Assembly: GCA_036556965.1 (NCBI GenBank)
Contig: DATBIO010000063.1
Coordinates: 1 to 16,358, forward strand
Direction: 5' to 3'
DNA from: DATBIO01 sp036556965
GTDB taxonomy: Bacteria; Acidobacteriota; Vicinamibacteria; Fen-336
DNA: 16,358 bases
Shown one piece after another: positions 1 through 6,341 of this stretch; positions within the stretch are counted from its first letter, which is position 1, and every line of letters starts with the position of its first letter. Under the pieces are notes generated by a model. The model searched no databases. It was not told where the DNA came from and saw only the letters and a program-made list of their open reading frames with translations. A program made the translations under genes and the position numbers.

Positions 1-1
1 C

Positions 2-157
2 CAGACCACCGCGAACCAGTGGTTCCGCGAGGACCAGACCGAGAGCTACCGCATGCTCGGCCGGCACACCGTGGCCGAGATCTGCCAGGGATGGGCGGAG
101 GGGTCCGTGCCGGACCTGGTCCGGCACGTCGCCGGCCGCCATCCCGTTCCCGCCTGA
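2..157 (+). CDS. C-terminal fragment of an unrecognised protein (cut by the window edge)
   Basis: An open frame enters from the left edge and ends at a TGA at 155-157, giving about 51 residues. It begins QTTANQWFREDQ and ends in VRHVAGRHPVPA. The stretch is mostly hydrophilic, with several Trp/Arg/Glu positions that look like ordinary helical protein, and no membrane segment or metal motif can be seen. I do not recognise the family. It converges on the SRPBCC gene, whose stop lies at 190-192, leaving a 32-base gap. An open frame starting at an internal ATG at 19 in another register is rich in Arg, Pro and Ala and looks like a shadow. Coding status rests on the plausible composition and on the stop falling just before the convergent gene. 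Confidence 0.5.
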   Translation, partial: QTTANQWFREDQTESYRMLGRHTVAEICQGWAEGSVPDLVRHVAGRHPVPA

Positions 158-189
158 GGCCAGGCATCACCGCACGCCCGGGACGGTGC

Positions 190-753
190 TCAGGCCGAGC
201 GGTCGGGGGCGACGCCGCCCGGCGCCTCCGGCTTCGCCCGCCAGCGCTGCACGGCCATCAGGGCCGCGGTGAGGCCGGTGACCGCGAGCATGAAGGGCCC
301 GCGCCGCGAGGCGTAGAGCCCGAGCACGTAGGCCCAGCCGATGGGGTAGCCGCGCCGCGCCTTGCGCGCCAGGCCGCCCAGGCGCTCGAACCCGCGGTGC
401 TCCAGCTCCACGCGCGTCCGGTCGCCCTCGGGCGTGAAGCGCACCTCCACGTCCTGGGCCCGCGCCGGCTCGTCGCCGGGATGCCAGGTGAAGGCCACGC
501 GCCGCGGCGGGTCCCAGGCCGTGACCGTGCCCCAGGTGCACTCGCGGCCGCCGCGGATCCGCTCCACGATGCGGCCGCCCACGCGGCCCTCCATGGCCAC
601 CGTCTCCGCCTCCTCGCCCCCCACGGAATGCGAGCGCAGCGGCCACCAGCTGGCCATCCCGGCGGTGAACCGGCGGAAGGCGGCCTCCGGGGCCGCCTTC
701 ACGGTGACCGACTTCCGGACGGGGCTGAACACCGGCGAAGGAGCCTCAGTCAT
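190..753 (-). CDS. SRPBCC / AHSA1-family protein (START-like fold)
   Basis: A 187-residue protein of the Aha1-C-like (AHSA1) branch of the START/SRPBCC superfamily, whose members form a hydrophobic ligand cavity. Seen in sequence: an N-terminal strand (RKSVTVKAAPEAAFRRF), a central GGRIVER segment, then FTWHPGDEP and VEVRFTPEGDRTRVELEH, which is the usual AHSA1 pattern. The C-terminal third is unusual: after the final amphipathic region comes a hydrophobic segment (FMLAVTGLTAALMAV) that could be a membrane anchor. I chose the ATG at 753 because GAGG lies about seven bases upstream and because it overlaps the end of the ArsR gene by 8 bases (ATGACTGA), as expected for translational coupling; an in-frame ATG at 777 is less likely. 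ArsR-SRPBCC pairs are common in soil bacteria, and the repressor probably controls this gene. The ligand is unknown. Confidence 0.85.
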   Translation of the reverse strand: MTEAPSPVFSPVRKSVTVKAAPEAAFRRFTAGMASWWPLRSHSVGGEEAETVAMEGRVGGRIVERIRGGRECTWGTVTAWDPPRRVAFTWHPGDEPARAQDVEVRFTPEGDRTRVELEHRGFERLGGLARKARRGYPIGWAYVLGLYASRRGPFMLAVTGLTAALMAVQRWRAKPEAPGGVAPDRSA

Positions 754-1051
754 GGTCGTCCTCGAAGGACCGCGCATAGACCGTGAGCACGTCGCTCCAC
801 ATGCGGTCCACGTATTCCCGCAGGGCGGCGATGCCCGCGGGGTCGGGCTGATAGAGACGCCGCCGCCCGTCGGGGCGGCTGCGGACGAGGCGGGCGCGCC
901 GCAGCACGGCCAGGTGCTGGGACACCGCGGGCTGGGTGACCCGGAGGTGGCGGGCCAGCTCTCCCACGGCGTGGGGCCGCCGGCGCAGGCGCTCGAAGAG
1001 CCGGCGGCGGGTGGGGTCGGCCAGGGCGGCGATGGGCTCGAGATAAGCCAT
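746..1051 (-). CDS. ArsR-family winged-helix repressor
   Basis: A 101-residue ArsR/SmtB-fold transcription factor. The opening IAALADPTRRRLFERL is the classic first helix of the family, followed by the recognition region VTQPAVSQHLAVLRRARLV and the wing SRPDGRRRLYQPDP. The metal-binding Cys pair of true ArsR/CadC proteins (ELCVCDL-type) is absent; the equivalent region reads RPHAVGELARHL. It is therefore probably one of the non-metal ArsR proteins that accompany SRPBCC genes. It starts at the ATG at 1051 and overlaps the SRPBCC gene, so the two form one unit. No Shine-Dalgarno precedes the ATG. Instead an AT-rich island with an imperfect dyad abuts it, suggesting autoregulation and perhaps leaderless translation. 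The effector cannot be read from sequence. Confidence 0.92.
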   Translation of the reverse strand: MAYLEPIAALADPTRRRLFERLRRRPHAVGELARHLRVTQPAVSQHLAVLRRARLVRSRPDGRRRLYQPDPAGIAALREYVDRMWSDVLTVYARSFEDDHD

Positions 1052-1075
1052 CGCTAATATAAGTATCGCCTTAAG
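1052..1075 (-). promoter_or_regulatory. Candidate ArsR promoter/operator with leaderless start
   Basis: An AT-rich patch in very GC-rich surroundings lies directly before the ArsR ATG. On the minus strand TATATT (1061-1056) could be a -10 box only four bases from the ATG, which would place the transcript start at or next to the start codon. The 17 bases at 1052-1068 form an imperfect dyad (CGnTAnT...AnTAnCG), the kind of site ArsR dimers bind. No convincing -35 box is seen. The function is inferred. Confidence 0.4.
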
Positions 1076-1099
1076 CTGGCGCCGTCAAGGCCGGGGGTT

Positions 1100-1120
1100 G
1101 GCCGCCCCGGGGCGCGGGCC
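1100..1120 (-). terminator. Possible hairpin terminator after TonB receptor gene
   Basis: Just beyond the receptor stop codon there is a GC-only inverted repeat. The perfect palindrome CGCCCCGGGGCG (1103-1114) is flanked by GGCC on both sides. No U-tract follows, so at most it is a weak or factor-assisted terminator. It would separate the receptor from the ArsR gene on the same strand. Confidence 0.25.
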
Positions 1121-1125
1121 GCCGC

Positions 1126-3453
1126 TCAGAAGGTGGCGGAGAGGGACGCGCGGAAGGACCTCGGCTCCAGCGGGTGGGTGTGGAGGTCCTCCACGCCCTG
1201 GGGCGGCTCCCCGGGCAGGCGCGACGCGTAGAAGTAGTCGACGTCGCTGGCCTGTGCGTCGGTCAGGTTGAAGACGTCGAGGTTCAGCGTGAGCCGGCGG
1301 TCGAGGCGCCAGGTCGCGCGCGCGTCGAGGGTGACGGAGGCCTCCGAGCGCACGCGGTCGTCCTCGGTGAGCGGCCGTGGCCCGAACCAGCGCAGGCGCA
1401 GGGAGCCCGACCAGCCACCCAGGTCGTGCACGGCCAGGCCCGCGGAGGCCACGCCCTCCACCGCCCCCGGGATGCGCCGGCCCGCGGGGTGGTGGTCGCG
1501 GAAGCGCGCGCGCGACCAGGCCAGGTCGGCGTCGGCGGTGAGCCGGCGGCCGAGGTCGAGGACGTTCGACCACTCCACGCCCAGGCGGCGGCTGGGGCGG
1601 CTGGTCTCGGTGGTGCCCGCGTCGCCCACGAACAGCAGCTCGGAGGCGATGTCCAGCCCCCAGAAGACGAGGGTGGTGGAGTAGCGGCCGGGGACCACGG
1701 TGCGGAAGCCCACCTCCACCCCCCGGGCCCGCACGAGGGGATCCACGGGCTCCACCGCCGCGCCCGTCCCGGGGTCGCGGGTCTGCACGGACCCGCGGGC
1801 GTCGTTGCTGTGGAAGCCCCAGCCCCAGTTGGCGTACAGCTCCGAGTTGCGGAAGGGGCCGAGGACGAGGCCGAGCTTGGGGCTGGCCAGGGAGGCCGTG
1901 CGCGCGCCCGAGTTGGCGGGGTCGCTGCTCTCCACGTCGAAGTGGTACAGGTCTCCGCGCAGGCCCAGGGTCGTGCGCACGCGCGGCGTCCACTGGACGC
2001 TGGACTGGAAGTAGGCGGACCCGCTCGCCTGCGTGACGTCGTCCTCGCGGATCGTCTCCAGGCGCCGGCGGCCGACGGTGTGGTAGAGGCCGACGGTGGG
2101 GATGCGGTCCCGGCGGACCTGGAGGCCGGCCACGCTCTCCACGTCCCGCCCGAGCCAGCCGCCCAGGAACCGCTGGCTCGCCGTCGCCCCGAAGACGGTG
2201 CGCTCGTCCCTCTGCTCGAACTGGTCGCCGTTCTCGGGGTCGTCCAGGAAGTAGGTGAAGTTGGAGAAGAGGTCGAGGCCGTAGTCCAGGGCGAAGGCCT
2301 TGACCACGGTCAGGCCGGCACGCCCGCTCCGGCGCCATTCGCCGGCCAGGGCCAGGCGGTGCGTCTCCCCGGCGTCGCTTCCGTCCACGGCGCCGAAGCG
2401 GTCGAGGAGGCCGCTCTCCACCGCCCGCCGCGGAACCTGGTCGGTGGAGCTCCATTCCGCGCGGTAGCCGGTGGCGGTCAGGCTGAACCCGTTCCGCTGG
2501 TCGCCCCTGGAGAAGCGCAGCACGCCGTTCCACTTGCGCAGGTCGTCGGGGCTCACCCAGGGTCCGTCGTCGTGGCAGGCCTCGGCCGCGTAGAGAAGGT
2601 GCCCCCCGCCCACGCGGGAGGAGGCGGCGAAGAGCCCGCGCAGGAACGTGTTCGCTCCCGCCTCCAGCTTCAGCAGCGGGCGGTCGAGGACGCTCAGGTA
2701 GTTGACGCTGATGCTCCCGGCGGCGGAGAAGTCGCCGTCCTGGGCGTCGTAGGTGCCCTTCCGGTACTGGACGCCGGACACCAGCTCCGGGATCAGGAAG
2801 TTGTTGTCGGAGTAGCCCTGGCCGTGGGCGTGCGTGGGCAGGTTCACGGGCACGCCCGCCACCGCGGTGGCCAGGTCGGTGCCGTGGTCGACGTTGAAGC
2901 CGCGGACGTAGTACTGGTTGGCCTTGCCGTCGCCGCTGTGCTGGCTGACCACGACGCCGGGCACGCTCTCGTAGACCTCGCCCGCGCGGTCGATCGGGCG
3001 CTGCTCGATGCGCGCCGCGCTCACCACGCCCTCGGAGCCGGCGCCGGCCAGGCCCAGCAGTCCGCCCACGGGCTCGTCCAGGTCGGTGAGGCTTCGGAAG
3101 GTGCGCCTCTCCGTGACCAGCACCTGCGCGGTCAGGGAGAGGCGCAGGACGGCGTCGACCTCGGTGGTGCCGCCCGCCTCCACCGTCACCGTGCGCACCG
3201 AGGTGGCGAAGGCGGGGAGCCGGAAGTCCAGCGAGTAGCGGCCGGCGGGCACGTCGGCCAGCTCGAACCGCCCCTGCGCGTCGGTCAGGGCCTGGCGAGC
3301 GACCGCCGGCGCCTCGCCCTGGACCTCCAGGCGCACGCCGGGCAGGGCGTGGTCCGTCTCGTCCGTCACCGTCCCGCGCAGCCGCCCGTTCTCGGCCGCC
3401 ACGGCCGTGGCCGCGGCCAGCCAGGCGGCGGCCAGGAAAGGGATGGTCTTCAT
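1126..3453 (-). CDS. TonB-dependent outer-membrane receptor (possible metal-chelate receptor)
   Basis: A 775-residue outer-membrane receptor that would import a bound ligand using TonB energy. It has a signal peptide (MKTIPFLAAAWLAAATAVAA, 1-20), a carboxypeptidase-regulatory-like beta domain (about 22-105, with ALPGVRLEV and GRFELADVPAGRYSL), a plug domain (about 110-245) with YVRGFNVDHGTD, and a beta-barrel ending in the outer-membrane-type terminal Phe (SLSATF). The plug carries the His-containing stretch NLPTHAHGQGYSDNNFLIPE, shared by a recognisable receptor subfamily whose ligand I cannot assign. I chose the ATG at 3453 because it starts the signal peptide and is preceded by GGAGGAAGG; an ATG at 3504 would add 17 Arg-rich residues. 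It is divergent from a Cys-rich exported protein and a NicO-type Ni/Co transporter, which hints at nickel or cobalt as cargo. That is inference. Confidence 0.93.
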   Translation of the reverse strand: MKTIPFLAAAWLAAATAVAAENGRLRGTVTDETDHALPGVRLEVQGEAPAVARQALTDAQGRFELADVPAGRYSLDFRLPAFATSVRTVTVEAGGTTEVDAVLRLSLTAQVLVTERRTFRSLTDLDEPVGGLLGLAGAGSEGVVSAARIEQRPIDRAGEVYESVPGVVVSQHSGDGKANQYYVRGFNVDHGTDLATAVAGVPVNLPTHAHGQGYSDNNFLIPELVSGVQYRKGTYDAQDGDFSAAGSISVNYLSVLDRPLLKLEAGANTFLRGLFAASSRVGGGHLLYAAEACHDDGPWVSPDDLRKWNGVLRFSRGDQRNGFSLTATGYRAEWSSTDQVPRRAVESGLLDRFGAVDGSDAGETHRLALAGEWRRSGRAGLTVVKAFALDYGLDLFSNFTYFLDDPENGDQFEQRDERTVFGATASQRFLGGWLGRDVESVAGLQVRRDRIPTVGLYHTVGRRRLETIREDDVTQASGSAYFQSSVQWTPRVRTTLGLRGDLYHFDVESSDPANSGARTASLASPKLGLVLGPFRNSELYANWGWGFHSNDARGSVQTRDPGTGAAVEPVDPLVRARGVEVGFRTVVPGRYSTTLVFWGLDIASELLFVGDAGTTETSRPSRRLGVEWSNVLDLGRRLTADADLAWSRARFRDHHPAGRRIPGAVEGVASAGLAVHDLGGWSGSLRLRWFGPRPLTEDDRVRSEASVTLDARATWRLDRRLTLNLDVFNLTDAQASDVDYFYASRLPGEPPQGVEDLHTHPLEPRSFRASLSATF

Positions 3454-3549
3454 CGTCCTTCCTCCGCACCGCGCGCGCGTCGACCCCGCCCGGCCCCTGC
3501 TCACGCCGGCCCGTTGCCTCTACGCGCCGGCGGAGGCTCCCGGATCTCG

Positions 3550-3570
3550 GGCGGCCACGCCGGGGCCGCC
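3550..3570. repeat. Inverted repeat in the divergent intergenic region
   Basis: GGCGGCC (3550-3556) and GGCCGCC (3564-3570) can form a 7-bp stem with a 7-base loop. It lies in the 178-base region between the divergent receptor and Cys-rich protein genes and would sit in the receptor leader if transcription starts upstream of it. A role is not established. In such GC-rich DNA short repeats of this kind are frequent. Confidence 0.3.
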
Positions 3571-3578
3571 GCGGCCGA

Positions 3579-3607
3579 TTGACCCCCTCACGTGCCTGTG
3601 CTTCCAT
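3579..3607 (+). promoter_or_regulatory. Weak candidate promoter for Cys-rich protein / NicO unit
   Basis: TTGACC (3579-3584) is a good -35 match. After a 17-base spacer comes TTCCAT (3602-3607), a poor -10 with three of six consensus bases. The start would fall near 3614, ahead of the AGGAG ribosome binding site at 3621-3625. The position is right but the -10 is weak. Confidence 0.25.
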
Positions 3608-3631
3608 CCCCGCCCGACCAAGGAGCTCGCG

Positions 3632-4135
3632 ATGACCGTCGCCGCGTCCCTGAGCATGCTGGTCCCCGCCCTGCTCGCCTCCATCGCCGCGGGCGCCTGC
3701 GCGGCACGGGGGCCGGACGTCGAGAAGCGCGCGGCCCTCGACCGCGAGCGGGCGCTCCGGCCGGGGCGGGTCGCGCCGCAGTGCCACGAGCTCCAGGCCG
3801 TGATCCCGGCCGGGGGCGCCCTCGAGGGCCCGGCGTGTCCGGACAACAGGGCCGTGGTCAACGGCTGGAGCGAGAAGTGCGTCGGCTCGCAGCAGTGCAA
3901 CACGCCCGCGCGGCGGGCCGAGCTGAACCAGGCCGCGGAGGCGTTCTGCGCGAGCTGGTGCGCGGCCAAGCGGTGCGGGTACCGTTACGGCGCCCGTGAC
4001 GCCTGCGACAGCAACTGGTGCATGGACTCGGACTTCTGCCGGCGGAACTGCGACGCGCCCCTGCTGGACACCTGCTATTTCCAGCAGGCCGCTCCCGCCT
4101 ACAACTGCGAGTGCCTGCCCGGGGTGGTGCCGTAG
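3632..4135 (+). CDS. Exported cysteine-rich protein of unknown function
   Basis: A 167-residue protein I do not recognise. A hydrophobic N-terminus (MTVAASLSMLVPALLASIAA, then GACAARG) looks like a signal peptide, although the n-region lacks a positive charge; the first Cys (C23) is not in a good lipobox. The rest holds 14 further Cys spread along the chain, in pairs and clusters such as FCASWCAAKRC, CDSNWC, FCRRNC and CECLPG, an even number consistent with up to seven disulfides or with metal binding. The ATG at 3632 has AGGAG six bases upstream, and no earlier in-frame start makes sense. The stop is followed after four bases by the NicO-type transporter gene, so the two are likely cotranscribed and coupled. 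A periplasmic metal-binding or redox-stable scaffold partner of the transporter or the divergent receptor is possible, but this is inference from position only. Confidence 0.8.
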   Translation: MTVAASLSMLVPALLASIAAGACAARGPDVEKRAALDRERALRPGRVAPQCHELQAVIPAGGALEGPACPDNRAVVNGWSEKCVGSQQCNTPARRAELNQAAEAFCASWCAAKRCGYRYGARDACDSNWCMDSDFCRRNCDAPLLDTCYFQQAAPAYNCECLPGVVP

Positions 4136-4139
4136 CCCG

Positions 4140-4835
4140 ATGGTCTCCGTCTTCCTCGTCGGCTTCGTGATGGGTCTCCGCCACGCGTTCGAGGCGGACC
4201 ACCTGGCCGCCGTGGCCAGCCTGGCCACGCGCAGCCGCGGGATGCGCGCCGGAATCCTGCACGGTGCGGCCTGGGGCCTCGGCCACACGCTGACCCTCCT
4301 CCTGGTGGGGGGCACGTGCCTGCTCCTGGGCCGCGCCGTGCCGGAGCGCTGGGCGCAAGGCCTGGAGCTGCTGGTGGGCGTGATGCTCGTCGTGCTGGGA
4401 GCGGACGTGCTGCGGCGCCTCCGCCGGCGCCGCGTCCACGTGCACGTCCACGAGCACGAGGACGGAACCCGGCACTGGCACCCGCACCAGCACGCGGCCG
4501 AGGCCCGGCACGATCCGAGCCGGCACGAGCACCTCCATCCCGTGCGGCTGCCGGGCCGGGCGCTGGCCGTCGGCCTCGTGCACGGGATGGCGGGGTCCGC
4601 CGCGCTGTTCCTGCTGACGCTGGAGACGGTGCCCTCGCTCGGGGCCGGCCTCGCCTACATCGCCCTGTTCGGGGCCGGCTCCATCCTCGGCATGGCCGGG
4701 CTCTCCGCCGCGATCCTGGTCCCCCTGCAGGCCGCCGCCCACCTCGTGGGGCGGGTCCAGGTGGGCCTGGAGGCCGTGGTCGGCGCCGTCACCGTCGCGG
4801 TGGGCATCCACGTGGTGTGCCAGACGCTGTGGTAG
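4140..4835 (+). CDS. NicO/NiCoT-type nickel/cobalt transporter with His-rich loop
   Basis: A 231-residue polytopic inner-membrane protein with about six hydrophobic segments. The first helix carries the nickel/cobalt transporter signature HX4DH (H15, D20, H21 in GLRHAFEADHLAA), whose residues bind the metal in HoxN/NixA-type permeases. A loop at residues 100-133 between membrane segments holds 12 His in 34 residues (VHVHVHEHE, RHWHPHQH, RHEHLH). A comparable His-rich loop is known in the RcnA efflux branch, while uptake members (HoxN, HupE/UreJ) share the HX4DH core, so the direction of transport cannot be decided here. A second conserved stretch, GLVHGMAGSAAL, fits the family. The ATG at 4140 begins four bases after the Cys-rich protein stop and has only a poor GGGGTGG upstream, suggesting coupling. 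The NmrA-like gene follows 23 bases later. Confidence 0.88.
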   Translation: MVSVFLVGFVMGLRHAFEADHLAAVASLATRSRGMRAGILHGAAWGLGHTLTLLLVGGTCLLLGRAVPERWAQGLELLVGVMLVVLGADVLRRLRRRRVHVHVHEHEDGTRHWHPHQHAAEARHDPSRHEHLHPVRLPGRALAVGLVHGMAGSAALFLLTLETVPSLGAGLAYIALFGAGSILGMAGLSAAILVPLQAAAHLVGRVQVGLEAVVGAVTVAVGIHVVCQTLW

Positions 4836-4858
4836 CGAAGCGGAAACGGGAGGTCGCC

Positions 4859-5806
4859 ATGGACAAGAAGGTCATCGCGGTGGTGGGCGCGACGGGGGCC
4901 CAGGGGGGCGGCCTGGTGAGGGCCATCCTCGACGATCCGGGCGGAGGGTTCGCGGTGCGCGCCCTGACGCGCGATCCCAGCGGCGAGAAGGGCCGGCGGC
5001 TGGCCGCCGCGGGCGCCGAGGTCGCGGCCATGGACGTGGACGACGCGGACAGCGTGCGGCGCGCGTTCCAGGGAGCCCACGGCGCCTTCTGCGTGACCTT
5101 CTTCTGGGACCACTTCTCGCCGGAGAAGGAGCAGGCCCACGCGCGCATCATGGCCCAGGCCGCCCGCGACACCGGCGTGGGGCACGCGATCTGGTCCACC
5201 CTGGAGGACACCCGGAAGCGCGTGCCCGTCGACGACCCGCGCCTGCCGACGTTGATGGGGAAGTACAAGGTGCCCCACTTCGACGCCAAGGGAGAATCGG
5301 ACCGCTTCTTCCAGGAGCTGGGCGTGCCCACCACCTTCCTCCTGACCTCCTTCTACTGGGACAACCTCGTCCACTTCGGCATGGGGCCCAAGCGGGGCGC
5401 GGACGGGAAGCTGGCCTTCGTCCTTCCCATGGCGGACAAGAAGCTGCCGGGCATCGCCGCGGGGGACATCGGCGGCTGCGCCTACGGCATCTTCAAGCGC
5501 GGCCCCGGGATGGTCGGGAAGACCGTCGGCATCGCGGGCGAGCACCTGACGGGGGCGGAGATGGCGAGGGCGCTGGGCGCGGCTCTCGGGGAGGAGGTCG
5601 CCTACAACTACGTCCCGCCCGAGGTGTACCGGACCTTCGGTTTCCCGGGGGCGGAAGACCTGGGCAACATGTTCCAGTACAAGCGCGACTTCGAGGCCGA
5701 GTTCTGCGGGGCGCGCGACCTTGCCCTCTCCCGCGCCCTCCATCCCGGCCTCCAGACCTTCGCGCAGTGGCTGGCCGCCAACAAGGACCGGATCCCGCGG
5801 GGCTGA
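4859..5806 (+). CDS. NmrA-family (NMRAL1/HSCARG-like) NAD(P)-binding protein
   Basis: A 315-residue atypical short-chain dehydrogenase-like protein with an N-terminal Rossmann fold. The glycine motif GATGAQG (10-16) follows the first strand, and RALTRDPSG at the end of the second strand suits NADP(H). AFCVTFFWDHFSPEKEQAH and the later PHFDAKGE resemble the human NADPH sensor HSCARG/NMRAL1 and fungal NmrA rather than active dehydrogenases, and no Tyr-x-x-x-Lys catalytic pair stands out in the usual place. GGGAGG lies about five bases before the ATG. The short gap after the transporter gene suggests the same transcript, though a link to metal transport is not obvious. Family members act as redox-sensing regulators or as reductases of quinones or azo compounds; which applies here is unknown. 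Confidence 0.88.
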   Translation: MDKKVIAVVGATGAQGGGLVRAILDDPGGGFAVRALTRDPSGEKGRRLAAAGAEVAAMDVDDADSVRRAFQGAHGAFCVTFFWDHFSPEKEQAHARIMAQAARDTGVGHAIWSTLEDTRKRVPVDDPRLPTLMGKYKVPHFDAKGESDRFFQELGVPTTFLLTSFYWDNLVHFGMGPKRGADGKLAFVLPMADKKLPGIAAGDIGGCAYGIFKRGPGMVGKTVGIAGEHLTGAEMARALGAALGEEVAYNYVPPEVYRTFGFPGAEDLGNMFQYKRDFEAEFCGARDLALSRALHPGLQTFAQWLAANKDRIPRG

Positions 5807-5811
5807 TCGCG

Positions 5812-5834
5812 CCCGGGCTCTCCCGCATCCCGGG
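5812..5834 (+). terminator. Weak hairpin after the NmrA-like gene
   Basis: CCCGGG at 5812-5817 can pair with CCCGGG at 5829-5834 across an 11-base loop, starting five bases past the stop codon. There is no U-tract. The 154-base gap to the next gene (5807-5960) otherwise shows only GC-rich dyads, for example GGCGTG paired with CACGCC just before the YCII ribosome binding site, and no clear promoter. Confidence 0.25.
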
Positions 5835-5960
5835 GGCCGAGAAGATAGCCGCGCCGGCGTGTCGATCCCGCCTCCCCCCGTTCGACGTGTGAGCAGGGCG
5901 GGGAGGAAGGGCGGCGTGGCCACCTGGTCCCCCGGGGGCACGCCCGCAAAGGAGATGTCG

Positions 5961-6341
5961 ATGCGTTTCATGATGATGGTCAAGGCGGACAAGGACTACG
6001 AGGCCGGCAAGCCGCCGCCCCCGGAGCTCGACGCCGCCATCGGGGCGTTCGCCGCCGAGATGGCCAGGGCCGGCGTGCTGCTGGAGACGGGCGGCCTCGC
6101 GCCGAGCGCGCAGGGCGCGCGCGTGCGCGTGGCGCGGGGGGAGCTGACCGTGATCGACGGCCCCTTCGCCGAGGCCAAGGAGCTCGTGGGCGGCTACGCG
6201 ATCGTGCGCGCGGCCTCCAAGGCGGAGGCCGTCGAGCAGGCCAAGCGCTTCATGCGCATCCACGCCGACGTCCTCGGCCGCGCCTACGAGGGCGAATGCG
6301 AGGTGCGGCAGATGGTGGACTTCGGCCCGGAGGGCGCGTGA
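5961..6341 (+). CDS. YCII-related (DGPF-domain) protein
   Basis: A 126-residue cytosolic protein of the YCII/DGPF superfamily (dimeric ferredoxin-like fold). The diagnostic motif is DGPFAEAKELVGGY, preceded by an MRFMMMVKA first strand and followed by an alpha/beta segment ending KRFMRIHADVLG. Two ATGs compete: 5955, which directly abuts the AAAGGAG ribosome binding site, and 5961, which is six bases away and begins the usual MRFM. I chose 5961 on spacing. YCII proteins are often encoded beside ECF sigma factors, but none is visible here; instead the stop TGA overlaps the GTG start of a DoxX-like gene. The biochemical role of most YCII proteins is undetermined, and no catalytic claim is made. 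Confidence 0.9.
   Translation: MRFMMMVKADKDYEAGKPPPPELDAAIGAFAAEMARAGVLLETGGLAPSAQGARVRVARGELTVIDGPFAEAKELVGGYAIVRAASKAEAVEQAKRFMRIHADVLGRAYEGECEVRQMVDFGPEGA

Noticed and set aside
168..188. CACCG...CGGTG dyad between the left-edge gene and the SRPBCC gene as a terminator
   Set aside because: Only a five-base stem with an 11-base loop and no U-tract, which is expected by chance at this GC content.
1174..3582. Long plus-strand open frame opposite the TonB receptor
   Set aside because: Its product is His/Ala/Gly/Val-rich with no recognisable domain, while the minus strand encodes a full signal peptide, plug and barrel.
3454..3631. A stretch resembling a cobalamin-riboswitch B12 box on the minus strand (CCGGGAGCCT...GCCGGC) before the TonB receptor
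   Set aside because: The box is interrupted by extra bases, the other conserved blocks of the riboswitch core are absent, and the 178-base gap is too short for a full cobalamin riboswitch plus ribosome binding site.
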